DNA of 64,000 bases from Puniceibacterium confluentis (lineage in GTDB: Bacteria; Pseudomonadota; Alphaproteobacteria; Rhodobacterales; Rhodobacteraceae), in contig NZ_VOJI01000007.1 in NCBI RefSeq assembly GCF_007923445.1, positions 62,001 to 126,000 on the forward strand, written 5' to 3'. Under the pieces are notes generated by a model. The model ran no database searches. It was not told the DNA's origin and saw only the letters and a list, made by a program, of their open reading frames with translations. Of this stretch, positions 26,155-34,989 are shown one piece after another; position 1 is the first letter of the stretch, and every line of letters starts with the position of its first letter. Made by a program: the position numbers and the translations under genes.

Positions 26155-29010
26155 ATGGCCCTGAAGCAGCCCCGCATCGACACATCACCCAAGGTCTCGG
26201 ACGAGGTCCGCAAGACCACGTGTTACATGTGCGCCTGCCGCTGCGGCATTGATGTGCACCTCAAGCAGGGGGTCGATGGCAAGAAACATGTCGCCTACAT
26301 CGAAGGCAACCGCGATCACCCGGTGAACAAGGGCGTGCTCTGCGCCAAGGGCTCTGCCGGCATCATGCAGCACAACGCGCCCTCGCGGCTGCGCGCGCCG
26401 CTGCGGCGGACCGGCCCGCGCGGATCCGGCGAATTCGAAGAGATCACCTGGGACGAAGCGCTGGAAACCGCGGTGAGCTGGCTGAAACCGCTGCGCGAAT
26501 CCGCGCCGGAAAAGCTGGCCTTCTTTACCGGGCGCGACCAGTCACAAAGCTTTACCAGCTTCTGGGCGCAGAACTTTGGCACCCCCAATTATGCCGCACA
26601 CGGCGGGTTCTGCTCGGTCAACATGGCAACCGCCGGAATCTACACCATGGGCGGCGCGTTCTGGGAATTCGGTCAGGCCGACTGGGAATATACCAAGCTG
26701 TTCATGTTGTTCGGCGTGGCCGAGGATCACGATTCCAACCCGATCAAGATGGGCCTGGGCCGACTCAAGGCACGGGGCGCCAAGATCATCGGCGTGAACC
26801 CGATCCGCACCGGCTATAACGCCATTGCCGATGAATGGGTCGGCATCACGCCAGGCACCGACGGGCTTTTCATCCTGTCGCTGATTCACGAGTTGCTGAA
26901 GGCCGGCCAGATCGACCTGGACTACCTGTCGCGGTACACCAATGCTCCGGTGCTGCTGAACGGCGACGCCAAATCGCCGGATTATGGCCTGTTCCTACGG
27001 GACGCGGCGGGCAAGCCGCAGGTCATCGACCGCACGACCGGCAAACTGGCGCCGTTCGACCAGAAAGGTGTGCGCCCCGACCTTGCGGCCAAACACCGCC
27101 ATGCAGGCATCACCCACCGTCCGGTGATGCACCTGCTAGCCGAACGCTATCTCGACAACAAATACAGCCCCGAAGCAGTGGAAACCCGTTGCGGCATTCC
27201 CGCCGCCCGCATTCGCCGCATCGCCGCCGAGCTGGCCCAGACGGCGTTCGGCGAGCCGGTGATCCTGGACCGCCCCTGGACTGACTTTCGCGGCGAGCGG
27301 CACCAACAGATGGTGGGCCGCCCGGTCAGCTTTCACGCCATGCGCGGGGTATCGGCCCACTCCAACGGATTCCAGACCGCCCGGGCCCTGCACGTTCTCC
27401 AGATCCTGCTGGGCAGCGTCGAAACCCCCGGCGGGTTCCGCTTCAAACCGCCTTATCCCAAACCCCCCGAGGCGCACCCGACGCCGCATTGCCATGCGAA
27501 GCCGAATTGCCCGCTGGACGGTCCGCACCTTGGCTTCGTGCGCGGACCCGAGGATCTGGCCCTGCTTGAAGACGGCAGCCCGGCGCGCATCGACAAGGCG
27601 TTTACCTGGGATAACCCGATGTCCGCGCATGGCCTGATGCACATGGTCATCTCCAACGCGCACGCGGGCGACCCGTACCGGATCGACACGCTGTTTCTTT
27701 ACATGGCGAACATGGCCTGGAATTCCTCGATGAACACGCGCGGCGTGATCGAGATGCTCACCGATACCGACGCGGACGGGAGCTACAGGATTCCCAACAT
27801 CATCTATTCCGACGCGTATTCCTCGGAAATGGTGGCCTATGCCGACCTCATCCTGCCCGACACCACCTATCTTGAGCGGCACGACTGCATCTCGCTCCTC
27901 GATCGCCCGATCTCCGAGCCCGATGCCGCGGCTGATGCCATTCGCTGGCCGGTGGTGGAACCGGACCGCCCCGGTCATGTTGGGGTGCGCGCCTTTCAGT
28001 CGGTGCTCTGCGACCTGGGCCATCGTCTCGGCCTGCCCGGCTTTGTCAGGGACGACGGATCGGCAAAATATGCGGATTACGCCGATTACATCACCAATCA
28101 CATGCGCAAGCCCGGAATCGGCCCGCTGACCGGCTTTCGCATGGGGCCGAGCGGTCTGACACACGGACGCGGCGAGCCGAACGATGCCCAGATCGACAGC
28201 TACATCGGCAACGGCGGGTTTTTCGTCGCGCATGTTCCGCAAGAGGCAAGCTATTTCAAACCCTGGAATTCCGCGTATCAGGACTGGGCGGTGTCCATGG
28301 GATTTTACGACAGCCCGCAACCCTATCTGTTTCAGATTTATGTTGAACCGCTGCGCAAATTTCAGCTCGCTGCCGAAGGGCACGGGGCACGGCAGCCGCC
28401 CGAGCACCTGCGTGGCCGCATCGCCCACACCTTCAATCCCCTGCCGATATGGTATCCGCCACTGTCGGACGGGCACGAGGATCCGGTCGAGTACCCCATC
28501 CATGCTCTGACCCAGCGACCCATGGCCATGTATCATTCGTGGGGGTCGCAGAATGCCTGGTTGCGGCAACTGCACGGTCACAACCCGTTGTACCTGCCCA
28601 CCAACCTGATGAAACAGCACCGGCTGCGGGATGGCGACTGGGTGCGCGTCATTTCGAGTCACGGCGCGATCACCGTGCCCTGCGCACATATGGCTGCGCT
28701 CAATGAAAACACGGTCTGGACCTGGAATGCGATCGGCAAGCGCAAGGGCGCCTGGGCGCTTGACAGGGATGCGCCCGAAGCGACCAGAGGTTTCCTGTTG
28801 AACCATCTGATTCACGAACTGCTGCCCCCGAAAGGCGATGGGCTGCGCTGGGCCAACTCGGATCCGATCACGGGTCAGGCCGCCTGGTTCGACCTGCGGG
28901 TTCGGATCGAGAAATCCGCCCCTCCGGAGGAATCCCAGCCGGTCTTTGCAGCACAGGTCTCGCCCGTGCCCCCGGCCGCCCGCGGCCTCCGCTGGAAAGT
29001 CGGCCAATGA
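26155..29010 (+). CDS. soeA: Sulfite dehydrogenase (quinone), molybdopterin subunit SoeA
   Basis: The 951-residue protein is a DMSO-reductase-family molybdoenzyme, predicted to oxidise sulfite to sulfate. Cys23, Cys26, Cys30 and Cys63 (CYMCACRC and VLCAKGSAG) would bind the N-terminal [4Fe-4S] cluster, followed by bis-MGD-binding regions and a C-terminal molybdopterin dinucleotide-binding domain (WGSQNAWLRQLHG, LRDGDWVRVIS). There is no twin-arginine signal, so the enzyme should stay in the cytoplasm. That fits SoeABC and not the periplasmic SorAB type. SoeB and SoeC genes follow. The context right after xsc identifies sulfite as the likely substrate. A thiosulfate or polysulfide reductase-like role is the alternative by family alone. 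Confidence 0.88.
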   Translation: MALKQPRIDTSPKVSDEVRKTTCYMCACRCGIDVHLKQGVDGKKHVAYIEGNRDHPVNKGVLCAKGSAGIMQHNAPSRLRAPLRRTGPRGSGEFEEITWDEALETAVSWLKPLRESAPEKLAFFTGRDQSQSFTSFWAQNFGTPNYAAHGGFCSVNMATAGIYTMGGAFWEFGQADWEYTKLFMLFGVAEDHDSNPIKMGLGRLKARGAKIIGVNPIRTGYNAIADEWVGITPGTDGLFILSLIHELLKAGQIDLDYLSRYTNAPVLLNGDAKSPDYGLFLRDAAGKPQVIDRTTGKLAPFDQKGVRPDLAAKHRHAGITHRPVMHLLAERYLDNKYSPEAVETRCGIPAARIRRIAAELAQTAFGEPVILDRPWTDFRGERHQQMVGRPVSFHAMRGVSAHSNGFQTARALHVLQILLGSVETPGGFRFKPPYPKPPEAHPTPHCHAKPNCPLDGPHLGFVRGPEDLALLEDGSPARIDKAFTWDNPMSAHGLMHMVISNAHAGDPYRIDTLFLYMANMAWNSSMNTRGVIEMLTDTDADGSYRIPNIIYSDAYSSEMVAYADLILPDTTYLERHDCISLLDRPISEPDAAADAIRWPVVEPDRPGHVGVRAFQSVLCDLGHRLGLPGFVRDDGSAKYADYADYITNHMRKPGIGPLTGFRMGPSGLTHGRGEPNDAQIDSYIGNGGFFVAHVPQEASYFKPWNSAYQDWAVSMGFYDSPQPYLFQIYVEPLRKFQLAAEGHGARQPPEHLRGRIAHTFNPLPIWYPPLSDGHEDPVEYPIHALTQRPMAMYHSWGSQNAWLRQLHGHNPLYLPTNLMKQHRLRDGDWVRVISSHGAITVPCAHMAALNENTVWTWNAIGKRKGAWALDRDAPEATRGFLLNHLIHELLPPKGDGLRWANSDPITGQAAWFDLRVRIEKSAPPEESQPVFAAQVSPVPPAARGLRWKVGQ

Positions 29011-29018
29011 CGGCGCGC

Positions 29019-29065
29019 CAAAACTTTTCGCAAAAGTTTTGCCAAAAGTCTTTTCAAGACTTTTG
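29019..29065 (+). repeat. Two tandem perfect hairpins between soeA and soeB
   Basis: Hairpin 1 has 10-bp arms 29019-29028 and 29032-29041 with a 3-base loop. Hairpin 2 has 10-bp arms 29043-29052 and 29056-29065 with a 3-base loop. They are separated by one base. Both stems are built on CAAAAGT/ACTTTTG sequences. They sit inside an operon, 9 bases after the soeA stop and 75 bases before soeB. They may cause partial termination, mRNA processing or 3'-end protection, or be a dispersed extragenic element. Confidence 0.85.
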
Positions 29066-29140
29066 CGCGGCGGCGCCATGTGCACGGTGTCGGCCCCACG
29101 TCGACAAAACGCAACGCAAACTCTGCACAATCGGGGAAAA

Positions 29141-29887
29141 ATGACCGAGTTGCCCGCCACCTCGACCCGAAAGCTCGGGCTTGTGATCGACCTCGACACC
29201 TGTGTCGGCTGTCACGCCTGCGTCATTTCCTGCAAGGGCTGGAACACTGAAAACTATGGCGCACCGCTGTCGGATCAGGATCCCTACGGCGGCGACCCAT
29301 CCGGCACTTTCCTGAACCGCGTTCATTCGTACGAAGTTCTGCCGGACACCGGCCCTGCGCAGCTCGTCCATGTCCCAAAATCCTGTCTGCACTGTGAAGA
29401 CGCCCCCTGCGTCACGGTCTGTCCCACCGGCGCGAGTTACAAGCGGGTCGAGGACGGCATCGTTCTGGTCAACGAAACGGACTGTATCGGCTGTGGCCTC
29501 TGCGCCTGGGCCTGTCCTTACGGCGCGCGCGAACTCGACGCCGCCGAAGGTGTGATGAAAAAATGCACCCTCTGCGTCGACCGGATCTACAATCAGAACC
29601 TGCCCGAAGTGGACCGCGAACCCGCCTGCGTGCGGACCTGCCCGGCCAACGCCCGCCATTTCGGTGATCTGGCCGATCCGGACAGCGCCGTTTCCCGGCT
29701 GGTGGTCGCGCGGGGTGGGATGGATCTGATGCCCGAGCAGGGCACCCGGCCGGTGAACAAGTATCTGCCGCCGCGCCAGAGGGACGCCTGGGCCGACACG
29801 TCGGTCCTTGCCCCCTTTCTGACCCCGGTGGCAGAGGAGCCGCGCGGGTTCCTGGGCTGGCTGGACAAGGCTCTGGACAAACTCTGA
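29141..29887 (+). CDS. soeB: Sulfite dehydrogenase, iron-sulfur subunit SoeB
   Basis: The 248-residue ferredoxin-type protein of the DmsB/PhsB family carries four Cys clusters (CVGCHACVISC, CLHCEDAPCVTVCP, CIGCGLCAWACP, CTLCVDRIY...CVRTC) expected to hold four [4Fe-4S] centres. It would pass electrons from SoeA to the membrane subunit. The ATG at 29141 follows CGGGGAAAA, a good ribosome-binding site. The longer open frame upstream overlaps soeA and the hairpins and is not coding. The next gene starts one base after its stop. Confidence 0.92.
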   Translation: MTELPATSTRKLGLVIDLDTCVGCHACVISCKGWNTENYGAPLSDQDPYGGDPSGTFLNRVHSYEVLPDTGPAQLVHVPKSCLHCEDAPCVTVCPTGASYKRVEDGIVLVNETDCIGCGLCAWACPYGARELDAAEGVMKKCTLCVDRIYNQNLPEVDREPACVRTCPANARHFGDLADPDSAVSRLVVARGGMDLMPEQGTRPVNKYLPPRQRDAWADTSVLAPFLTPVAEEPRGFLGWLDKALDKL

Positions 29888-29888
29888 C

Positions 29889-30761
29889 ATGCATCCGGCT
29901 CCGTCGATCATCGCATTTACCACGTTTTCCGGCCTTGGCTTCGGATTGCTGTTCTGGCTTGGAGTCGACCCGACGCCGCCGAAAGGCTGGGTCGCCTTCG
30001 CGTTTTTCTGCATCGGGTTTGCGCTGGCCGTCGGTGGCCTTGCCGCTTCGACACTGCATCTGGGCCGCCCCGAGCGCGCGCTCAAGGCCTTCAGCCAATG
30101 GCGCAGCAGCTGGCTGTCGCGCGAGGGCTGCTGTGCGGTTGCGGCGCTTGGCGCCATGGGGGGGTATGGGGCCTGTCTGATCTTTGCCGGGCTCAATATC
30201 GCGCCGCTGGGGTGGCTGGGTGCGGCGTTGTCGCTGCTGACCGTCTTCACCACCTCGATGATCTACGCCCAGCTCAAGAGCGTGCCGCGCTGGTACAGCC
30301 GCTGGACCCCGGTGCTGTTTCTCAGCCTGTCGCTGGCAGGGGGGGCGCTGCTGTCAGGCCGGGTGATCATGGCCATGGTGCTGATGCTGATCGCAGGAGG
30401 CGTCCAGATCTGGTGGTGGCACCGGGGGGACGGCGCCCTGCGCGCCTCGGGGACAACTTTGGGCACAGCCACCGGACTGGGCGGAAGAGGCGAAGTGCGT
30501 GCCTTCGAGCCGCCCCACACCGGCACCAATTATCTGCTGCGCGAAATGGTCTATGTCGTCGCCCGCCGCCACGTGCTGAAACTGCGGGGACTGGCGCTGA
30601 TCCTGATGCTGGTACTGCCGGTCGCGCTGCTGCTTTTGCCGTTCCACCACATCTCGGCTGCCCTGGCTGTGCTGTGCCACATCGCCGGCGTGCTCATCTC
30701 GCGCTGGCTGTTCTTTGCAGAGGCCGAGCATGTCGTGGGGCTGTACTACGGCAAGCGTTAG
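29889..30761 (+). CDS. soeC: Sulfite dehydrogenase, membrane anchor SoeC (DmsC-like)
   Basis: The 290-residue integral membrane protein has about eight hydrophobic segments and DmsC-family features: LAASTLHLGRPERALKAFSQWRSSWLSREG near residue 60, and a conserved Arg/Glu-containing C-terminus (SRWLFFAEAEHVVGLYYG). It anchors SoeAB to the cytoplasmic face of the inner membrane and should deliver electrons to quinone. It is the last gene of the unit that begins at xsc. A convergent DMT transporter gene follows after 51 bases. Confidence 0.9.
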   Translation: MHPAPSIIAFTTFSGLGFGLLFWLGVDPTPPKGWVAFAFFCIGFALAVGGLAASTLHLGRPERALKAFSQWRSSWLSREGCCAVAALGAMGGYGACLIFAGLNIAPLGWLGAALSLLTVFTTSMIYAQLKSVPRWYSRWTPVLFLSLSLAGGALLSGRVIMAMVLMLIAGGVQIWWWHRGDGALRASGTTLGTATGLGGRGEVRAFEPPHTGTNYLLREMVYVVARRHVLKLRGLALILMLVLPVALLLLPFHHISAALAVLCHIAGVLISRWLFFAEAEHVVGLYYGKR

Positions 30762-30812
30762 GGGCTGCTGTCCCTGCGACATCGCCAGCGGCGTCTCGGG
30801 ACGTGCGCGCCT

Positions 30813-31688
30813 TTAGAGCACCTGCTTTTTCTTGCGTGCCCGCGCCAGAGTGAACAGGCCAGCGCCGACAATGATGGCCGCACCCAGCGCCACGTTCGGT
30901 CGCAGCGTTTCCTGAAACACCAGCATGCCGATCCCGGCGGTGAACGGCAGCTGGAGATAGGCAAACGGCTGCACTGCGCTGGCCTCGGCGGCCTCATACG
31001 CCTTGATCAGCAGGAAATGCCCGCCCGCCCCGGTCAGACACAGCACGGACATCCAGACCCAGTCCGGGCCGCTCATGCTCTGCCAGTAAAACACGCCGAT
31101 GGCGGTGGCCAGAACCGACCCGACCGTCCCGGTCCAGAAAAAGCTGGTGGCGGCGGTGTCCTTGCGTGCCACGTAGCGCGTGAGCAGGCCATAGAGTGCG
31201 AACATCAGCGCGGCGACCAGCGGAATGATGGCGTAGGGCGAGAACACGCCGCCGTCCGGTTGCAGAATGATCATCACCCCGACAAATCCGATGCCGATGG
31301 CAGACCACCGCCGCCAGCCCACATGCTCGCCCAGCACCGGCCCCGACAGCGCGGCAATCAGCAGGGGATAGCAGGCAAACACCGCATGGCTTTCGACCAG
31401 CCCGAGGTAGACAAAGGCGGTGATCATCACCAGAATCTCGGTGGTCAGCAGGACCCCGCGAAAGGCCTGGACCAGGGGCTGATCGGTGCGTGCGGCATTG
31501 CGCAGCCCGCCTGCCTGGCGCGCCGCGAGCGTCAGCACGAAGGCCGCGAAGAACCAGTAGCGGATCATCACCACCATGTAGACATTGTACTGTCCGGCCA
31601 GATGGCGCGAAATCGCGTCCTGCACGGCGAACACCAATGTGGTTGCGACCATCAGCAGGACGCCGCGTTTCGTGTCGTTACTGGTCAT
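30813..31688 (-). CDS. DMT-superfamily (EamA) transporter
   Basis: The 291-residue protein has ten predicted membrane segments in two EamA repeats (about 1-140 and 150-285), the standard length and shape of drug/metabolite exporters. Its C-terminus ends ARARKKKQVL, a positive cytoplasmic tail. The substrate cannot be inferred. Its ATG overlaps the end of the upstream mnmD gene by 11 bases, so the two are probably co-translated. Placement next to the sulfite genes may be chance, since it is on the opposite strand. Confidence 0.88.
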   Translation of the reverse strand: MTSNDTKRGVLLMVATTLVFAVQDAISRHLAGQYNVYMVVMIRYWFFAAFVLTLAARQAGGLRNAARTDQPLVQAFRGVLLTTEILVMITAFVYLGLVESHAVFACYPLLIAALSGPVLGEHVGWRRWSAIGIGFVGVMIILQPDGGVFSPYAIIPLVAALMFALYGLLTRYVARKDTAATSFFWTGTVGSVLATAIGVFYWQSMSGPDWVWMSVLCLTGAGGHFLLIKAYEAAEASAVQPFAYLQLPFTAGIGMLVFQETLRPNVALGAAIIVGAGLFTLARARKKKQVL

Positions 31689-32391
31689 CCGGGCAGGGCT
31701 TTCCGTGTGGGAGAAGGTCGGCGGCGCCTTTGCGCGCTGCGGTCATGTGACGCTTGCGTCCGTATCCCGGGATCCGGGTGACCTCAAGCCCTGCGGCCTG
31801 CAGCGCGCGGCGGACATGGCCCGCGGCGGAATAGGTGGCGGCGGTCCCGCCCGGACAGGTGTGTTCTGCCACTTGTTTCAGCAGATCCGGTTCCCAGAGC
31901 TCGGGATTTTTCGCCGGGGAAAACCCGTCCAGAAACCAGGCGTCGGCCTTCTGGGTCCATGCTGGCAAGCTGGTGCGGGCATCGCCGGGGATCAGGCGGA
32001 ACCGCAGATCAGCCAGGCTGACGTCCGTTGACCCGTCGCGCCAGTAAGGCGCCAGTTCGGCGGCGATCTGCACAACCTCGGGAAACGCCGACTGCGCCCG
32101 GATCATATCGGCCGCGGGCAGCGGAAACGCTTCGAAAGTGGTGAAATGCAGGGTGCCGGTCTGTCCGCTGCTGCGCCACAGGTGCAGCGCGGCCAGCAGG
32201 TTGAGACCGGTGCCGAACCCCAGCTCGGCGATGTGGAAACCGTCCCGGAACCGGTCGGGCAGGGCGTTCCCGGCCAGGAACACATGACGTGTTTCCGCCA
32301 GCCCGTTGTCGAGCGAATAATATGGATCGTCAAAGCGGGTCGAGACCGGCACGCAGCCATCGCGCCAGTTCAGCGGGTTCTGGTCGGGCAT
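31678..32391 (-). CDS. mnmD: tRNA 5-(methyl)aminomethyl-2-thiouridine methyltransferase (MnmD-like, DUF752)
   Basis: The ~237-residue SAM-dependent enzyme would methylate nm5s2U34 to mnm5s2U34 in tRNA. It carries SAM motif I (AELGFGTGLNLLAAL) and the DUF752 signature AWFLDGFSPAKNPELWEPDLL. Its Rossmann domain matches the first half of the bifunctional E. coli MnmC. The start at 32391 (MPDQNPLNWRDG) is the natural one. The frame is open another 76 codons across the divergent gene, without domain content. The FAD-dependent half is encoded by the divergent gene 49 bases away. Confidence 0.88.
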   Translation of the reverse strand: MPDQNPLNWRDGCVPVSTRFDDPYYSLDNGLAETRHVFLAGNALPDRFRDGFHIAELGFGTGLNLLAALHLWRSSGQTGTLHFTTFEAFPLPAADMIRAQSAFPEVVQIAAELAPYWRDGSTDVSLADLRFRLIPGDARTSLPAWTQKADAWFLDGFSPAKNPELWEPDLLKQVAEHTCPGGTAATYSAAGHVRRALQAAGLEVTRIPGYGRKRHMTAARKGAADLLPHGKPCPDDQ

Positions 32392-32440
32392 CTGGGAATA
32401 CTCTAGGTGTCTGCCCGGGATATGCAGAGGACAGCGCACA

Positions 32441-33475
32441 ATGGCAAGCATCGACGTGACCGTTCGCGGGGCCGGGATCTTTGGCCTGTCGGTGGCCTGG
32501 GCCTGTGTTGCCCGCGGCGCCCGGGTCCGGCTGGTGGATCCCTTCGGTGCCGGGTCCGGGGCCAGCGGCGGCATCGTCGGCGCGCTGTCACCGCATGTCC
32601 CCGAAAACTGGAATGACAAGAAGGCGTTCCAGCGCGATTCACTGCTGATGGCCGAAGAGTTCTGGTCCCGGGTCGAGACGGCGGGCGGAACTTCGGCGGG
32701 TTACGGGCGGCTGGGTCGATTGCAGCCGGTGTCGGATGCACGAACGCTGGCGCTGGCCCACGACCGCGCGGTCGGGGCGCAGCAGCTCTGGCTGGGTCAG
32801 GCGGACTGGCGGGTGGTCCCGGCGGTCGGGGGCTGGGCTCCGATGTCGCCGACCGGCCTGCTGATCCACGACACCCTGTCGGCACATCTGCATCCGCGCC
32901 GGGCGGTGTCGGCTCTGGTTGCCGCCCTGATGGCGCGCGGCGTTTCCGTCGCGGCTGACGGTGCGGATGCGGGGGCCGTGGTCTGGGCAACGGGCTGGCG
33001 CGGATTTGATGCCCTGTCACAGGGACGGGCGCGCCCCTTGGGTGTCGGGGTAAAGGGGCAGGCGGTTCTGTTGCGCCATGCGGCGGCGGGTCAGCCTCAG
33101 TTGTTTGTCGACGGGCTGCATGTGATCCCGCATCTGGACGGCACCGTGGCCGTCGGGTCGACCAGCGAACGCGAGTTTGACGCAGCGGACACGGTGGACG
33201 CGCAGTGTGACGCCTTGCTTGCCCGCGCTGTCGCGGCATTGCCGGTTCTGGCAGGCGCCGAGGTTGTCGAACGCTGGGCCGGCGTGCGTCCCCGCGCCCG
33301 CAGCCGCGCACCGATGCTGGGCCACTGGCCGGGACGGCCGGGGCATTTCGTCGCCAACGGCGGTTTCAAGATTGGCTTCGGCATGGCGCCGAAAGTGGCC
33401 GAGGTGATGGCCGATCTGGTGCTGGAAGGGCGCGATGCCGTGCCCGAGGGATTTCGGGTCGAGGCGTCGTTCTAG
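32441..33475 (+). CDS. FAD-dependent oxidoreductase, probable MnmC C-terminal-domain homologue
   Basis: The 344-residue DAO-family flavoprotein has VRGAGIFGLSVAWACVARGARVRLVDP (8-34, dinucleotide-binding) and a C-terminal FAD-binding motif (HFVANGGFKIGFGMAP). Divergent pairing with mnmD across 49 bases suggests that it removes the carboxymethyl group of cmnm5s2U34, the role of the second half of E. coli MnmC. A general D-amino-acid-dehydrogenase-like function is the alternative. Its TAG stop overlaps the stop of the convergent MocR gene on the other strand (CTAG, 33472-33475). Confidence 0.8.
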   Translation: MASIDVTVRGAGIFGLSVAWACVARGARVRLVDPFGAGSGASGGIVGALSPHVPENWNDKKAFQRDSLLMAEEFWSRVETAGGTSAGYGRLGRLQPVSDARTLALAHDRAVGAQQLWLGQADWRVVPAVGGWAPMSPTGLLIHDTLSAHLHPRRAVSALVAALMARGVSVAADGADAGAVVWATGWRGFDALSQGRARPLGVGVKGQAVLLRHAAAGQPQLFVDGLHVIPHLDGTVAVGSTSEREFDAADTVDAQCDALLARAVAALPVLAGAEVVERWAGVRPRARSRAPMLGHWPGRPGHFVANGGFKIGFGMAPKVAEVMADLVLEGRDAVPEGFRVEASF

Positions 33476-34974
33476 GGGGCCGAGGCTGCATCCTCGGGAC
33501 GCGGCGCGCTCCGCCCGGTGTCGCTCAGGGCCTGGGCGATCAGGGCAATGCCGTCTGGAATGCGACTGACCGGAATCGAGCTGTACGCCAGCCGGAAATA
33601 ATTCCTCGGCGCCTCTGCCCCGTTGAAGAAGGGAGCGCCGGGTTCGATCAGCACTTCGCGTCTGTCAAGCTCTGCCGCCAGCACCGTGGTGTCGACATGC
33701 GGTGGTGCCTGCATCCAGAAGCTGGAGCCGCCATGCGCCCCCCGTCCGGCAATCTCGAGCCCGTGCCGGGCGATGGCGCTCTCCATCACCTGCCGCCGCT
33801 CTGTCAGCGCCCGGGCGGAACGCCGGATCAGGGCATCGTAATGCCCCAGCCGCAGGAAGTGGGCGGCGGTCCGCTGGATATGTCCCGGCGGGTGACGCAG
33901 GACCGACGCACGCAGCGCCCGGGCTTCGGCAATGAATTCGGCGCTGCCGACCAGATAGCCCAGCCGCAATCCGGGAAACAGCGACTTGGAAAAGCTGCCG
34001 ACATAAATCACGCGGCCATCCTCATCCAGACTCTTGAGGGCAGGCATCGGTGGCTGGAGATAGGACATCTCGAATTCGTAATCGTCCTCGACAATCAGCG
34101 CGTCCAGTTCGCGCGCCCGCGCCAGCAGGGCATTGCGGCGCGGCAGCGGCATTGTGGCCGAAGTCGGACACTGGTGGCTGGGGGTGGTAAAGATCACATC
34201 GGTTTCGTCGGGCAAGGCCTCTGGCGGCAGACCATGCGCGTCGACATCCACTGGAGCCAGCCGGCACCGTGACTGGGTCAGGATATCGCGCAGCGCGTGG
34301 TAACAGGGGTTCTCGATCGCGGCCAGCCGACGCTGGCCCAGCAGCACCTGGGTGGTCAGCCACAGCGCATTCTGCGCGCCCAGCGTGATCAGGATCTCGG
34401 ACGGTGCGGCGACGATTCCGCGGCGCGGCAGGGTGTGGCGCGCGATGAAGGCGACGAGATCGGGATCATCCTGGTCATAGTAATCCCGCGTCAGCGCGTT
34501 GAAATCCCGTGCCCCCAGCGCCTGCATCGCGCAGAGACGCCAGTTGGCGTGGTCAAACAGGGCCGGATCGGTCTGCCCATAGATGAACGGATAGCGGTAT
34601 CGCGCCCAGTCCTGCGGTTTGACGGGGGTGGCGCCGCCGGTAAACCGCGTGGCGATGGCGCGCGACCAGTCGACACGTTCCTCGCGACGGGGCGGGGCGG
34701 GAAACCGTGGTGGCTCGGGCGCATTGACCGACACAAAATAGCCCGAACGCCCCCGCGAGGCCAGGTAGTCGTTGGCCAGGAGTTCGGTGTAGGCCAGTGT
34801 CACGGTGATCCGGCTGACCCCCAAATGGGCGGCCAGCCGTCGGGTCGAGGGCAGCTTTTCACCACACCGGAAGCGGCCCGACAAAATCCCTTCGGCGACC
34901 ATCTGCTGAATGCGCGCCTGCAAGGTGCCCTGGGACTGGGCGCTAAGGAAAAAGGTTTCGACCGGGATGGACAT
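33472..34974 (-). CDS. MocR-type regulator (GntR HTH plus aminotransferase domain), TauR-like
   Basis: The 500-residue protein has an N-terminal winged helix of GntR type (about 12-85: EKLPSTRRLAAHLGVSRITVTLAYTELLANDYL) and a class I aminotransferase-like domain (about 115-480). Its PLP Lys is in VGSFSKSLFPGLRLGYL. This architecture is shared by TauR, the taurine-responsive activator of Rhodobacter, and by PdxR. TauR is favoured here because the promoter regions of this gene and of xsc share CTGGTCTTAA repeats and because xsc-soe genes lie within 12 kb. It likely senses an amino-containing sulfonate as an external aldimine. The TauR identity is inference. Confidence 0.75.
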   Translation of the reverse strand: MSIPVETFFLSAQSQGTLQARIQQMVAEGILSGRFRCGEKLPSTRRLAAHLGVSRITVTLAYTELLANDYLASRGRSGYFVSVNAPEPPRFPAPPRREERVDWSRAIATRFTGGATPVKPQDWARYRYPFIYGQTDPALFDHANWRLCAMQALGARDFNALTRDYYDQDDPDLVAFIARHTLPRRGIVAAPSEILITLGAQNALWLTTQVLLGQRRLAAIENPCYHALRDILTQSRCRLAPVDVDAHGLPPEALPDETDVIFTTPSHQCPTSATMPLPRRNALLARARELDALIVEDDYEFEMSYLQPPMPALKSLDEDGRVIYVGSFSKSLFPGLRLGYLVGSAEFIAEARALRASVLRHPPGHIQRTAAHFLRLGHYDALIRRSARALTERRQVMESAIARHGLEIAGRGAHGGSSFWMQAPPHVDTTVLAAELDRREVLIEPGAPFFNGAEAPRNYFRLAYSSIPVSRIPDGIALIAQALSDTGRSAPRPEDAASAP

Positions 34975-34989
34975 CCCTCTGACGATAGT

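Noticed and set aside
27136-29199. 687-codon minus-strand open frame opposite soeA
   Set aside because: Antisense shadow, and it would also run through the soeA-soeB hairpins.
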